A stretch of 64,000 bases of DNA from Morella rubra (Eukaryota > Streptophyta > Magnoliopsida > Fagales > Myricaceae), in contig CM025853.1 in NCBI GenBank assembly GCA_003952965.2, positions 20,330,824 to 20,394,823 on the forward strand, written 5' to 3'. Below, one piece after another: positions 11,907-22,432 of this stretch (position 1 is the first letter of the stretch; each line of letters starts with the position of its first letter). The notes below the pieces were generated by a model. It was not told the DNA's origin, made no database searches, and was given only the letters and a program-made list of their open reading frames with translations. The position numbers and the translations under genes are program-made.

Positions 11907-13118
11907 GTAATAAATCTTTGTTAAAATTTTGTTCTGATATTTCTGATAATAATCTGTAATGATTTCATTTGGTCCATCGTAACGTGCTCCCTAAGCATAA
12001 ATTTTTGCTTTTAGTCCTGGAAAACTGCAAGAAGATAAATGAAAAGATGTACAAGGTAAATAACAAAAATGTTAAATAAGCGAATGTGCAAAAAACCTTA
12101 TGCTGTGCATAGTTCCTTTTCTTGATACTAGCCCTCAGGGACTTCATGTGGTTCCCTTGCATCTTAGAATGTGTTATGTCGTTCCTGAATGGAGCAAGAG
12201 AACTAATCTGTTGTTTATTTCTAAACAAAATCATTACAGTTTTAACCATCTAGCTTGAAATGTGTTTGTGTGGTGCATCTATAATTACTTAAATATGTTG
12301 TGTTGCATCAATAAGTTGAATTAGGCAACTCATATCCTGATTCTCAATTCCAGAATATTTGTCATAAATAAGAATACCTCATCATATCCATACCTTTTTC
12401 CAACCTTCCCTTGTCCTTTTCAGAGCCTTCAGCTTGTGCCTAAGCATCTCTAACTTGGTTCGTGTGTTTCCCTAAATTGCTATCCTACCCACCCAAAATT
12501 TTGCAAGCAACCTGTCAGTGCAAAAATGAATATATCCAGATCTGCAATCTCCCCAGAACCCAAGGAGACACAAAAATCTGCCACTTATCAAGCATCACCT
12601 TCTCTATGAACATTCCTGGACTGAATGATTAGTTTACCAGCACCTTTACCAGAACCTTATTTCATCCATCCCCATGGGGGTCACGTTGTTTCAGACCTGG
12701 TGAACCGGGCGTACTAGTGCTCCTGAACTATACAATTAAAATTAGTTATGGCAAAACTGATGGCCCATCCCCAATTGATATGAGTGGTTTTAGATTTTGT
12801 TATTTCACGTACCAACGCAGACATGAGAACAGATACATATGGTGCATGCTAATTTGCCTATCATCAGTTAAATTTTATTGGACCCATGCCCTTCAGTGGT
12901 TAGAAAACGTTCCTCACTGGGTTCATTATCTTCACTTTCTTATCCAAGGAATAATATTGATGACAAGAAAGGTATTAGAAGAGATGATTTAGTTGTTTTC
13001 AAACCATTTAGAGATTGCCTGGACTGGAAATGTTCTTGTTCTTATAAATCAGTATGTTGGAGGATATTCTACTCACAGACTTTCTAAATATATATTTTCT
13101 TTATTTGTTTTGCAGTGA
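6822..13118 (+). CDS. Uncharacterised SAP-motif-like nuclear protein
   Basis: Four coding exons fit together: 6822-6956, 8914-10041, 11282-11319 and 11409-11610. The stop codon TGA is the first triplet of a fifth exon at 13116. Phases agree and give about 501 residues. Residues 13-44 (LSRKELQSLCKKYGLPANRS and on) resemble a SAP-type helix-turn-helix used for DNA or chromatin binding. The large second exon is acidic, rich in Ser/Thr/Asn and without recognisable domains, apart from a conserved-looking stretch FEFHVMSEEGINLHVDLNSS. The C-terminal part is basic (HRKRKHIDGED, PRRSTRLISK), consistent with a nuclear protein. I do not recognise a named family. The SAP assignment is from pattern only. 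The start is chosen because the ATG follows an acceptor (6812 or 6821) and opens the SAP-like motif. Intron 1 (6957-8913) could hide a small exon. Confidence 0.65.
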
Positions 13119-14861
13119 CTTTGTGAAGGGCATGCGGGCCACCAAAAACGGATTGGCTGGAGTGAAAGCATATACATTTTTTCGTGGTGAGCTAGTTTTA
13201 AGTGAGGCATATTATTCCTCCACCTCTGTTTAGAAAGCAATAATCCTTGGCTAGATATTCTCTATAGCATATAGCATCATTCTCAGGGGAGTCATTCTTT
13301 ATTGTTGCAAAGCTTTACTCTCATTTCATGGTTTGCATAAGGTACAGGAACAAATTGAGGATGAAATATGATGAAATTATTATTTTTCTTCATTTCACTT
13401 TCGTACTGAATACGTTGTTGACAACTGAAAAGTAGATAAATAAATAAATAAATAATGCTGCAGAACAGGAAATGGATTATGTCTTAAATGTATTAGGAGA
13501 GCATGATTGGATGATACCTTAATGTGTTTTCTTGGCCTCACACTGGCTGAGTTTTTGCATATTCTCTGTTACAAACTTTTGGACTAAGATTGGGGATGTG
13601 TCGCAGGTCTCTACATTCTTTGGGGAACATTATATTGGAAAGCATGACAAAAGCAACAAGGTGTGGAACATTATACTGGAAAGCATGACAAAAGCAACAA
13701 GCTTTACTCTCATTTCAAACCCATTTTCTTCTCTCAACGTAGGCATGGAACTCTTTTCTTTAAAGAGAAGTTCATAGTTATTGATCTGGTGTAACAGTTC
13801 TAATGTAGCAGTTTTTTGCTTTGTAACTTGGATTCGTTGTCTTGTTCAATTGGTCAGAGGTGAGTGTCAAGTTATTTCGCATCAGCTTGAAGCACAGATT
13901 GGCACATTGCTGATGTTACTAATTTGAGAATCTCTCGTCCTTGTTGGATATATTTATTCATATTGTTATTATTCCAATTTTCATTGTTATAATAGTGCAA
14001 CACAGACTTACCAGTAAGGAGTTTTATTATTATATACACATCCATACTGGATTTTACCTTACTACTTCCATTTAATCACTAAGGCTCGCTTGTTTCGACT
14101 TAAAGTTATTTATAATGTAAAGTAGTTTCAAGATAATTTTGTTTCAGTAAAGTATTCTAATTTTCAATATTTGGTTGATACCTCAAAACATGTTTCTGGA
14201 AAGCACTTCTCAATATTTGATACAAGTTGTATTTTCTGTAATTTTTTTATGATTAGTAAACTTGATTGGTAATATATTAGGTTGAGATGAATAAAAATAG
14301 CATATATAACAATCGAATAAAATATTTCTTATAAAAAATATATTTTTTTAAAATTACATAAAATTATTAATGCATATAAGATTTATATCAAGATAATAAA
14401 GTTGGGAGAGCAAGGAAAAAGAGAGAAACGTGGGTTTAAGTGCAATGAAAGAATAAGCGGACTTGCTCCGGTGGTTATTGCTGTTCTAGCGGTTTGGATG
14501 TACAAGGCCGTGTACAAGTGGAAATAGAGAGCGGTTGGTGCAGAGCGAGCTATTCAATGGGAACCTCCCCATTAAGGCATGAGTCTTCCCTATTTATTTG
14601 CAGTCTTACGGCTTTCTAGTAAAAACAGCATTAAGGCGGGTCTCGTGATTTACATCTCTAAACGGAAGAAACACTATTCAGACAAGACTCAAGTCGTTCG
14701 GCTGTTGGTACTCTTTGGTGGCCTTGCTGGTACTGTGGTAATAAGTTCGTCTATTGAGCAGTAATTTTGGCTCAAACCGAATATTTTGTAGCAAAAAAAC
14801 TCCTATAATCATATTCAGAAGGATTGTTACACTGATCGCCTCTTCTTTTTTTCGCTTTAGA

Positions 14862-14893
<32 letters not shown>

Positions 14894-17800
14894 ATAAAAA
14901 GAAGGAGTCTTTTGCCATGTGCAAAAGTTGCTTTTCTTTGGGCCATTGGGTATCTACTTGGCCCTAGCTCGTCCTGAGGTTTTCCTCAAGCGTTATTAGA
15001 AATATATTTTGACTAGTTGGCTCAATATAAGTTTTGAAACGAAGAATATAAAGCACTTATTAGTATTAAAAAAAAACATGCTTTGTATCTTAAATTATCA
15101 ATTTCATTAAATTTTACCACTCAACTTTTAATCTTGTACATTTTGTACTTTTTCGTTAATATAAATAGAAATTAATGTTTCTGACATGTGAAATGATGAG
15201 TAACTCACAATTTTTTGCACTGTAATATTTTTTGGATGTAAAGTAGTTTTTTCATTGACTACAAATATTAATTTTCATCTAAATTACTTGCGAAGAATGC
15301 AAGAGTATACAAAACTGGAAGTTACAAAGTGAAATATAATCAAAATTGATTGTTTGGAGTGCAATACGTAATACCAATATTTAATTGGCAAAAGTGTTTG
15401 CCCCCATAAAATTAATATTGCAAAAAACAGAAACAAGCCTGATTTATTCAGCCCTTCCAGTATTTCTAAATCACTGCTTGTTAGCAGATACAGTTTCCCG
15501 GATCCATCAAATCTTGACTAAAAGGAATTAATCGTTTCCTTTGCTGTTTTCTTGTTTTTGTTTATTCTAATTGATTGCTTGTTTTCTTCTTCTTGTTTTT
15601 GTTGTTTTCCGACAGAAACCCCGATTTTCCTGTCGCCTGTCTCGGGAGCGACGTCATTAACTAATTGTTCTGTCAAGTATCATTCAAGATATTCTGGATT
15701 ATGTCGTTACAGTTTTTATTTTTTAGAAAACCAATAACCTTTATACTCTGCCCAAGTGACAAACGCATCTTAAAAACGGAATTTCCCTCTTCTTTGAGAG
15801 CTACAGTGAACGCAAGCAGCCCAGACAGTTCGAACGGGAAGGCGTATATATATATATGGTTCCTCAAAAACTAGTTTTTGAGTTATAATCTTACGATCGA
15901 CTTCGTGAGAGTTACAGGAAAATTATAATTTATCACTCTAAACTACTACTCTAATTATTATATGTCCTTTTAAGCTTTTTTCTACGCATTTTTCTTAAGT
16001 CAGAATCTAACCATTAAATTAGATTAAAAAAAAAGTTGACGTCTCACAACTGCAACAGAATGGTAGTTTAGGGCACAACTTATAAATGAGGTAGTAGTTT
16101 GAAAGGGTAATTTTCGTACCAGTGACATTTTCCTTCGAGAAGGCGAAATATAATATTTTAAATTAAATCTCTCCAGTTTTTATTTTTTAAACATAACAAA
16201 AGGTATTACCATCCGAAAAATATCATTGATAATTGAAATTTAAGATTCTGCATATATAATCTTCTACAATTCTTTAGTACAAATAAACATATATATACGA
16301 TAATCATTCAAAGCTTGGCATATAATCCGTTTATTTTAAAAATATATACTGTATTTATCTTTATTTGAATTATACGATACAAAATGAGTTAAAAATTGTA
16401 GAGGATGCTGATGAGATTTTGGTTGCCTCGGTTCTTTTTCTTTGAAACTACATTTGACCAAAAAAATGGAAAGAAGAAATGTTTCCAGCATTTAAAAAGA
16501 GATTGGGAGGGAGATGACATCGCCTTCCCCACTCCCAATTTTTCCCTCTCTTCCGGGGAGCCTCGGTGTTCATATCTTACTTTATTGATATGTAGGTTTG
16601 TGGGGCTCAATGTTATTTATTGCCCAACAATTTCGCAAACAATTCGAAAATTTGCACCACATGTGATAAGGGTTCCAGAACGCGGTTGAAACAGCCTGGT
16701 TTTACCCTCTTGAGTCAAAACAGAACTGTAAAACCTTCAAGAGGTGGGGGTGAATCTTTGCGCAGAAAATTATAAAAAATCTTGATCTATATCTTATTCT
16801 GAATCAAGATCTTTTCTAATCTGCTAACCGAATTTAATCTTCTAATATTCAGAGAGAGATACACAAAATATGCTTGACAACGTTCAATATGCTTTCTCTC
16901 TTAGTGAAATCAGTTGATAGTTCAGGTGGTTGTAAAAGCTTGGCTGTAGTTGGAAGGCACATTAATGCAAATAAAGTGATAGTTTAAGTGGTAAGTCCGA
17001 TTTTTCAAAAAATGGAAACAAAATCATTTGCACAACAATACTAGCGAATTATTGGTACTACTAATTAATTCCTACGGCAATAATAATTGAGATAAAGAGA
17101 TGATTGTGCACCCTCATGAGCCATACATGAATGGCTAATAATTTTGAATTTGGAAACGTGTGTTTGAGCGCCACTAAAATTTTTGTTAAAAAAGTTATAA
17201 AATAATCTCCTTTTTCTTATCAAATTATTATTTTTATTATAATATTCATTCAAATTTTCCAGCTCTTCACTTTTTTACCATCTTTCATACTCCAAAATTT
17301 TGACACACAAATACAAACTTACCTTGTCTGCCCTTACCTCAATAGAACCTCCAAAAGATATATAGCAAACGACCTCACCACAACGACAGCATTACGGCAA
17401 ATTAGGGTTCCAGCTAGCGTACGTACGTGGACCTAAAGAGAACTTTTAATCGGAGAAGATGATCATTGGGCATGTGAATCCGATACATTATTGATAACTG
17501 TAGGGCTCAAGCTATGGCTTTTGGTTAATTTCATCTATATGCAGATATGGCTATCTCACCCACAGCCCACAGGTGAGGGAATCAAAATCTCCGGAGCCCT
17601 AAGAAGGCTGTCTTCAAATAATAAAATATTTTCAAGTTGCTTTTTTATTATTATTTTTTCCCCCCATCTTTCCTTAAGAATATTTCCTGAAATGATTTAT
17701 TATTTTGGGGGGATCAAAACCGTGTTGTGGGCCTTTTAAATCTAATTAATATTATCACGATCGGTTTAGTACTTTCAGGAGATTTTTTTTATAATTAAGT

Positions 17801-18500
17801 ATGTCGTTCCGAGAAGCGCAGTCCTCATACAAACCCATGAAAGCATAGTAGAGTACTAGAATATTATACAAACCCTAAACAAGACAAAAGTGAGCCAAGT
17901 GGATAGGAATTATAATACGTAAAAGATCTGTGATTGCAGCGGATATTAAGGTAACGTAATATCTATATACATATATATGGATCTGCATCTGCTGATCCGA
18001 GGGTTCTAGAAGTGGGCTATTGGAGAGGAACATTCATGTTGTCAGCTTCATGTACTACTTCTGCAACATGCTTCAAAGATTGATAGAGATAAGACCAAGA
18101 AATTTAAATAAAATTGTCACACTTTTGGGCTTATTCAGAATCTCCAAATTACTATATATATTTCTCCAGTCAGATGAAGAGCATTTTCATTGGAAAACCC
18201 TATGAAAAAGCTAATTCAGTAATCTCACTTAGCTCTACATATACCATTAATCAAACTTTAAAGGAAATTTGGCTACATTTCCATTTTATTTTAGAGGAGA
18301 AATTTGGGGGGTTAGGATTCCTCATTATTGTTTTTGTAGCACAGTTGATCTTGTCATTGGCTCTACACAACAACCGTTGCTTTGATTTGTCAGGAGTAAA
18401 CAGCTCCAAGCTTTTTCTTTGGTGTATCTGTTTATTTTTCAAGCATATTTGGCTAATATGGTATTTATATCCACATAGGAGGGAATTTGATCTTGACTTG
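13119..18500. other. Intergenic; no gene recognised
   Basis: After a likely 3' UTR that ends by about 13250-13460 (taaataaataaataa near 13440), I see no coding exon with family similarity. A ~41 bp unit is duplicated at 13624-13705 (ggaacattatatt and ggaacattatact, each followed by ggaaagcatgacaaaagc). Poly(A/T) tracts occur near 14862 and 15843. The DNA is strongly AT-rich from 14100 to 17300 and is probably old transposon debris. Confidence 0.5.
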
Positions 18501-18545
18501 ATTTATTTCCTCAAAAAAAAAAAAAAATCTATTTCTAGTCCTCAT

Positions 18546-18553
18546 TGCATTTA
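18546..18553 (-). promoter_or_regulatory. L1-box candidate (TAAATGCA) upstream of ACR4
   Basis: The complement reads TAAATGCA, an exact match to the L1-box consensus TAAATG(C/T)A bound by HD-ZIP IV factors such as ATML1 and PDF2. It lies about 1.17 kb upstream of the ACR4 start. ACR4 is a known epidermal gene controlled by these factors in Arabidopsis. The match is short, so chance occurrence in AT-rich DNA is possible. Confidence 0.35.
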
Positions 18554-18907
18554 AAGTTCTGGTTATATATCTTCTATTTTTATGCAAATAGGATTTATAT
18601 TTTCCCAGTTGTATTTTTTGCTTTCTTTTCAGTTTTGAGGGAGAGGATACGTTTCAGAGTTCAAGACAGAAGAATTTAAAAACTGAAAATAGTGTAATTT
18701 GGCATTTTGCATGGACACGACAATGAACAGCATAATTAGACAAATAACTGTTACTGCAGAATTTGAATTGGGCAGGAAAGAGACGTGTCCGGAGCGAAAC
18801 TTGCACAAAGCTTAACAAAGACATAGCCTACTAAAGAAAAGAAATTTAGATTGGTGACCAAGTAAGGCGTAGTCCTAGCCTGAAAAGATCAAGCGGCATT
18901 TACTTCT

Positions 18908-18916
18908 CATTTAATG
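18908..18916. promoter_or_regulatory. HD-ZIP IV palindrome core CATTAAATG
   Basis: The complement of catttaatg is CATTAAATG, the core of the HD-ZIP IV palindromic site GCATTAAATGC. It lies about 800 bp upstream of the ACR4-like start and about 360 bp downstream of the L1-box candidate. Binding is inferred only from sequence and gene identity. Confidence 0.35.
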
Positions 18917-19714
18917 TCTGCACCTACACTTTTCCCATATTCAGAAGCTGCAGTTTTACGGCATTTATTGCAGCCTCTCTCTCTCGCGCTCTCTCTCTAC
19001 ACATTCCTGCCTGCAACCGCAATGCAATGCCCATTCAACCCTTCATCTTTGGTTCTTTCTTGCCAATTTACCTCTTCACCAACACTTAAAAAAAGCTATC
19101 CAATGGAGATAAACGTACCAGTCTATAGCTGACATGGAAGACTTGAGCAAATTCTATGGCTCCTAGGTGATCTTCAAGAATATTTTTTTGTCGAAGTTTG
19201 CTGAAATCTATCATGCATCTTTACTGGTAAGCATTTTTCTCGGCAGACACAGAAACAGTAGCTTTGCTTTTGTGTGAAATCTCCGCATTGGCGGTGGAGA
19301 ACAACAGAAGCAGTAGTCAGGTTTGGCTTTATGTTGTTACATTCGCGGTTGGCATTGCTAATCTCCTGTCTTAGAAGGGAGTTCTGATCCCCGTCTTTGT
19401 ACATCAATAGTTTCTGATATGCGGTTTCTGTGACTATTAGTTCAAAATTACTGTTTTACTTGTGGAAACTCGATTTATGTGGTCTGTTTCTTCTTCTCCT
19501 CAACCATGAAGCAAGGGAGTACACTAGTGTTCAGTTCAGCAGACAAACTTCATCAGGACCGATTTTCCTTCTAGCTAGACAGCATTTTGTGCTGGTTTTC
19601 TTACTGCGTTCTGCACAATATGAGATCCTGTATATGGTGCACACTTTGATCTTCAAGAACTTAGGTTGGCCTTTTGTTGTGGAGCTGTTGATAGGAGATT
19701 TCCTCATCCGGGTC

Positions 19715-22432
19715 ATGAATATCAACACTCGGAGAGCTAGATTTCTCGTTGAACTTGTGGTTCTATCAGATTTATGGTATTTGGTTTCAGGTCTAGGCTC
19801 CATGGCTTCCATCGCCATTTCTTATGGCGAGAAAGGTCCTGTTTTCTGTGGTTTAAAATCAGATGGGTCTCATCTTGTAACTTGCTATGGATCAAACTCC
19901 GCTGTAATCTATGGAACTCCAGCTCGTTTCCCATTTATTGGTCTAACCGCTGGTGACGGCTTTGTTTGTGGGCTTCTAATGGATTCTAACCAACCTTATT
20001 GTTGGGGTAGCAGTGGGTATATCCAAATGGGTGTTCCTCAGCCCATGATAAAAGGAGCTGAATACATAGAAATCAGTGCTGGCGATTACCACTTATGTGG
20101 TCTGAGGAAACCCTTGACCGGAAGGCGCAGAAACACTGCTTTGGTTGATTGTTGGGGCTATAACATGACTAAAAACTATGATTTTGATGGTCAGCTTCAG
20201 TCAATTTCAGCGGGTTCTGATTTCAATTGTGGTTTGTTTTCTCAGAATAGGAGTGTTTTCTGTTGGGGCGATGAGACTAGTAGCCGGGTGATCAGCTTAA
20301 TTCCCAAAGACATGAGGTTTCAGAGGATTGCAGCTGGTGGATATCATGTTTGTGGGATTTTGGAGGGGGTGAATTCTAGAGCTTTTTGTTGGGGAAGGAG
20401 TTTGGATATTGAAGAAGAAATTTCTGTGGCCTATGCGGGTCAGGGAAATGTAGACTTGGCTCCAAATATTCCACTGCTTTCTGTTGTGGGGGGAAAGTTT
20501 CATGCTTGTGGAATCAAGAGCTACGATCGAGGAGTTATTTGTTGGGGTTTTATCATTAAACCAAGCACCCCGGTTCCTAGTGGCATCAAGGTTTATGAAA
20601 TCGCTGCTGGAAATTACTTCACTTGTGGAATTCTTGCTGAGAAATCTCTGGCTCCCGTTTGCTGGGGTCTCGGATTTCCTACCTCTCTTCCTTTAGCTGT
20701 CTCCCCTGGACTCTGCAGGTCGACTCCATGTGCTCCCGGTTCCTACGAAGTTAGCCCTGAGAATGCTGCTTGCAAGTCGTCTGACTCCCATGTTTGCATG
20801 CCTTGCAGCAATGGCTGCGCTGCTGAAATGTACCAAAGTGCTAAATGCACTTCGAAATGGGATAGGCAGTGTACATATAATTGTTCAGATTGTTTCTCCG
20901 TGGAATGCTTCTCAAATTGTACTTCAAAGTCCAATGCCATTAATGGAAAGAAGAATGAAAGGTTTTGGTCACTGCAACTGCCAGTCATCATCGCTGAGAT
21001 TGCCTTCACTCTTTTCGTGGTAAGTGTTGTGTCTTTAACTGCGGTATTATATGTACGCTACAAGTTAAGGAACTGCCAGTGCTCGGCAAAGGAATCAAAG
21101 TCCAAGAAAAATAACAGAAGCAGTTCTGCATTCCAAAAGGATACCGGCAAGATCCGTCCTGACTTGGAGGAGGTGAAGATAAGGAGAGCCCAGATGTTCA
21201 CTTACGAGGAACTTGAGAGAGCCACAGCTGGGTTTAAAGACGAATCTCTTTTGGGGAAGGGAAGCTTTTCCTGCGTCTTTAAGGGGGTTTTGAAGGATGG
21301 GACAGTAGTTGCAGTTAAAAGGGCTATAACATCTCCCAACAAACAGAAGAATTCAAGAGAATTTCATACAGAGCTTGATCTACTTTCAAGATTGAACCAT
21401 ACGCATTTGCTCAATTTACTTGGATATTGCGAAGAAGGTGGAGAAAGGCTTCTTGTTTATGAGTTCATGGCTCATGGATCCTTGCACCAACACCTTCATG
21501 GAAAGAACAAGGCCCTGAAAGAGCAACTGGATTGGGTTCGTAGGGTCACCATTGCAGTCCAAGCAGCACGGGGAATCGAATACTTGCATGGTTATGCTTG
21601 CCCTCCTGTAATTCACCGAGACATCAAATCTTCAAACATCCTCATTGATGAAGAACACAATGCCCGGGTGGCTGATTTTGGTTTGTCATTACTGGGACCT
21701 GCAGACAGTGGCTCCCCACTGGCTGAGCTACCAGCAGGAACTCTTGGGTATCTTGACCCTGAGTACTATAGGCTTCACTACCTTACAACCAAATCCGATG
21801 TCTATAGCTTTGGTGTTTTACTTCTAGAGATCCTAAGCGGCAGGAAAGCCATTGATATGCAATATGAAGAAGGGAATATAGTTGAGTGGGCAGTTCCTCT
21901 GATTAAATCCGGAGACATAAGTGCAATTCTAGATCCAGCCTTGAAACCTCCATCTGATCTTGATTCCCTGAAAAGGATTGCTTATGTAGCTTGTAAATGC
22001 GTGAGAATGAGAGGGAAGGAGAGGCCATCAATGGATAAGGTGACAACAGCTTTGGAGAGAGCGCTTGCACAACTAATGGGTAGCCCATGCAATGAACAAC
22101 CGATTCTGCCAACTGAAGTAGTATTGGGAAGCAGCAGATTGCATAAGAAGTCCTCTCAAAGATCTTCAAATCGGTCAGCCTCAGAGACTGATGTGGCAGA
22201 AGCTGAGGATCAAAGGTTTGAGTTCAGAGCACCTTCCTGGATAACTTTCCCCAGCGTTGCTTCTTCCCAGAGGAGGAAATCATCAGTCTCAGAGGCAGAT
22301 GTTGATGGGAAAAACTCAGAGGCAAAAAATCTGGGAAATGCAGGAAGCGTTGGTGATGGGTTGAGGAGTTTAGAGGAAGAGATAGGACCCGCCTCTCCTC
22401 AGGAGAAGTTGTTCTTGCAGCACAATTTTTAA
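19715..22432 (+). CDS. ACR4: ACR4/CRINKLY4-type receptor-like Ser/Thr kinase
   Basis: A single exon encodes 905 aa, close to Arabidopsis ACR4 (895 aa, also intronless). It is a plasma-membrane receptor kinase acting in epidermis, ovule and root columella/stem-cell fate. Residues 1-29 form a signal peptide ending VSGLGS. Crinkly repeats follow from about 30 to 325 (repeated CWG and AAG/SAG.....CG units). A Cys-rich TNFR-like region spans about 334-400, and a membrane segment about 424-447. The kinase domain has GKGSFSCV at 514-521, catalytic K535, HRD with D636 and DFG with D654. The C-terminus is LQHNF, as in ACR4. The open frame extends 95 codons further upstream to 19430. I chose the ATG at 19715 because only it places a signal peptide directly before the first crinkly repeat, as in the family. 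No lesion is seen, and all kinase catalytic residues are present. Confidence 0.95.
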   Translation: MNINTRRARFLVELVVLSDLWYLVSGLGSMASIAISYGEKGPVFCGLKSDGSHLVTCYGSNSAVIYGTPARFPFIGLTAGDGFVCGLLMDSNQPYCWGSSGYIQMGVPQPMIKGAEYIEISAGDYHLCGLRKPLTGRRRNTALVDCWGYNMTKNYDFDGQLQSISAGSDFNCGLFSQNRSVFCWGDETSSRVISLIPKDMRFQRIAAGGYHVCGILEGVNSRAFCWGRSLDIEEEISVAYAGQGNVDLAPNIPLLSVVGGKFHACGIKSYDRGVICWGFIIKPSTPVPSGIKVYEIAAGNYFTCGILAEKSLAPVCWGLGFPTSLPLAVSPGLCRSTPCAPGSYEVSPENAACKSSDSHVCMPCSNGCAAEMYQSAKCTSKWDRQCTYNCSDCFSVECFSNCTSKSNAINGKKNERFWSLQLPVIIAEIAFTLFVVSVVSLTAVLYVRYKLRNCQCSAKESKSKKNNRSSSAFQKDTGKIRPDLEEVKIRRAQMFTYEELERATAGFKDESLLGKGSFSCVFKGVLKDGTVVAVKRAITSPNKQKNSREFHTELDLLSRLNHTHLLNLLGYCEEGGERLLVYEFMAHGSLHQHLHGKNKALKEQLDWVRRVTIAVQAARGIEYLHGYACPPVIHRDIKSSNILIDEEHNARVADFGLSLLGPADSGSPLAELPAGTLGYLDPEYYRLHYLTTKSDVYSFGVLLLEILSGRKAIDMQYEEGNIVEWAVPLIKSGDISAILDPALKPPSDLDSLKRIAYVACKCVRMRGKERPSMDKVTTALERALAQLMGSPCNEQPILPTEVVLGSSRLHKKSSQRSSNRSASETDVAEAEDQRFEFRAPSWITFPSVASSQRRKSSVSEADVDGKNSEAKNLGNAGSVGDGLRSLEEEIGPASPQEKLFLQHNF

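Noticed and set aside
13624-13705. Direct repeats considered as an array (CRISPR-like)
   Set aside because: Only two ~41 bp tandem copies with no spacers, in a plant genome; simple duplication.
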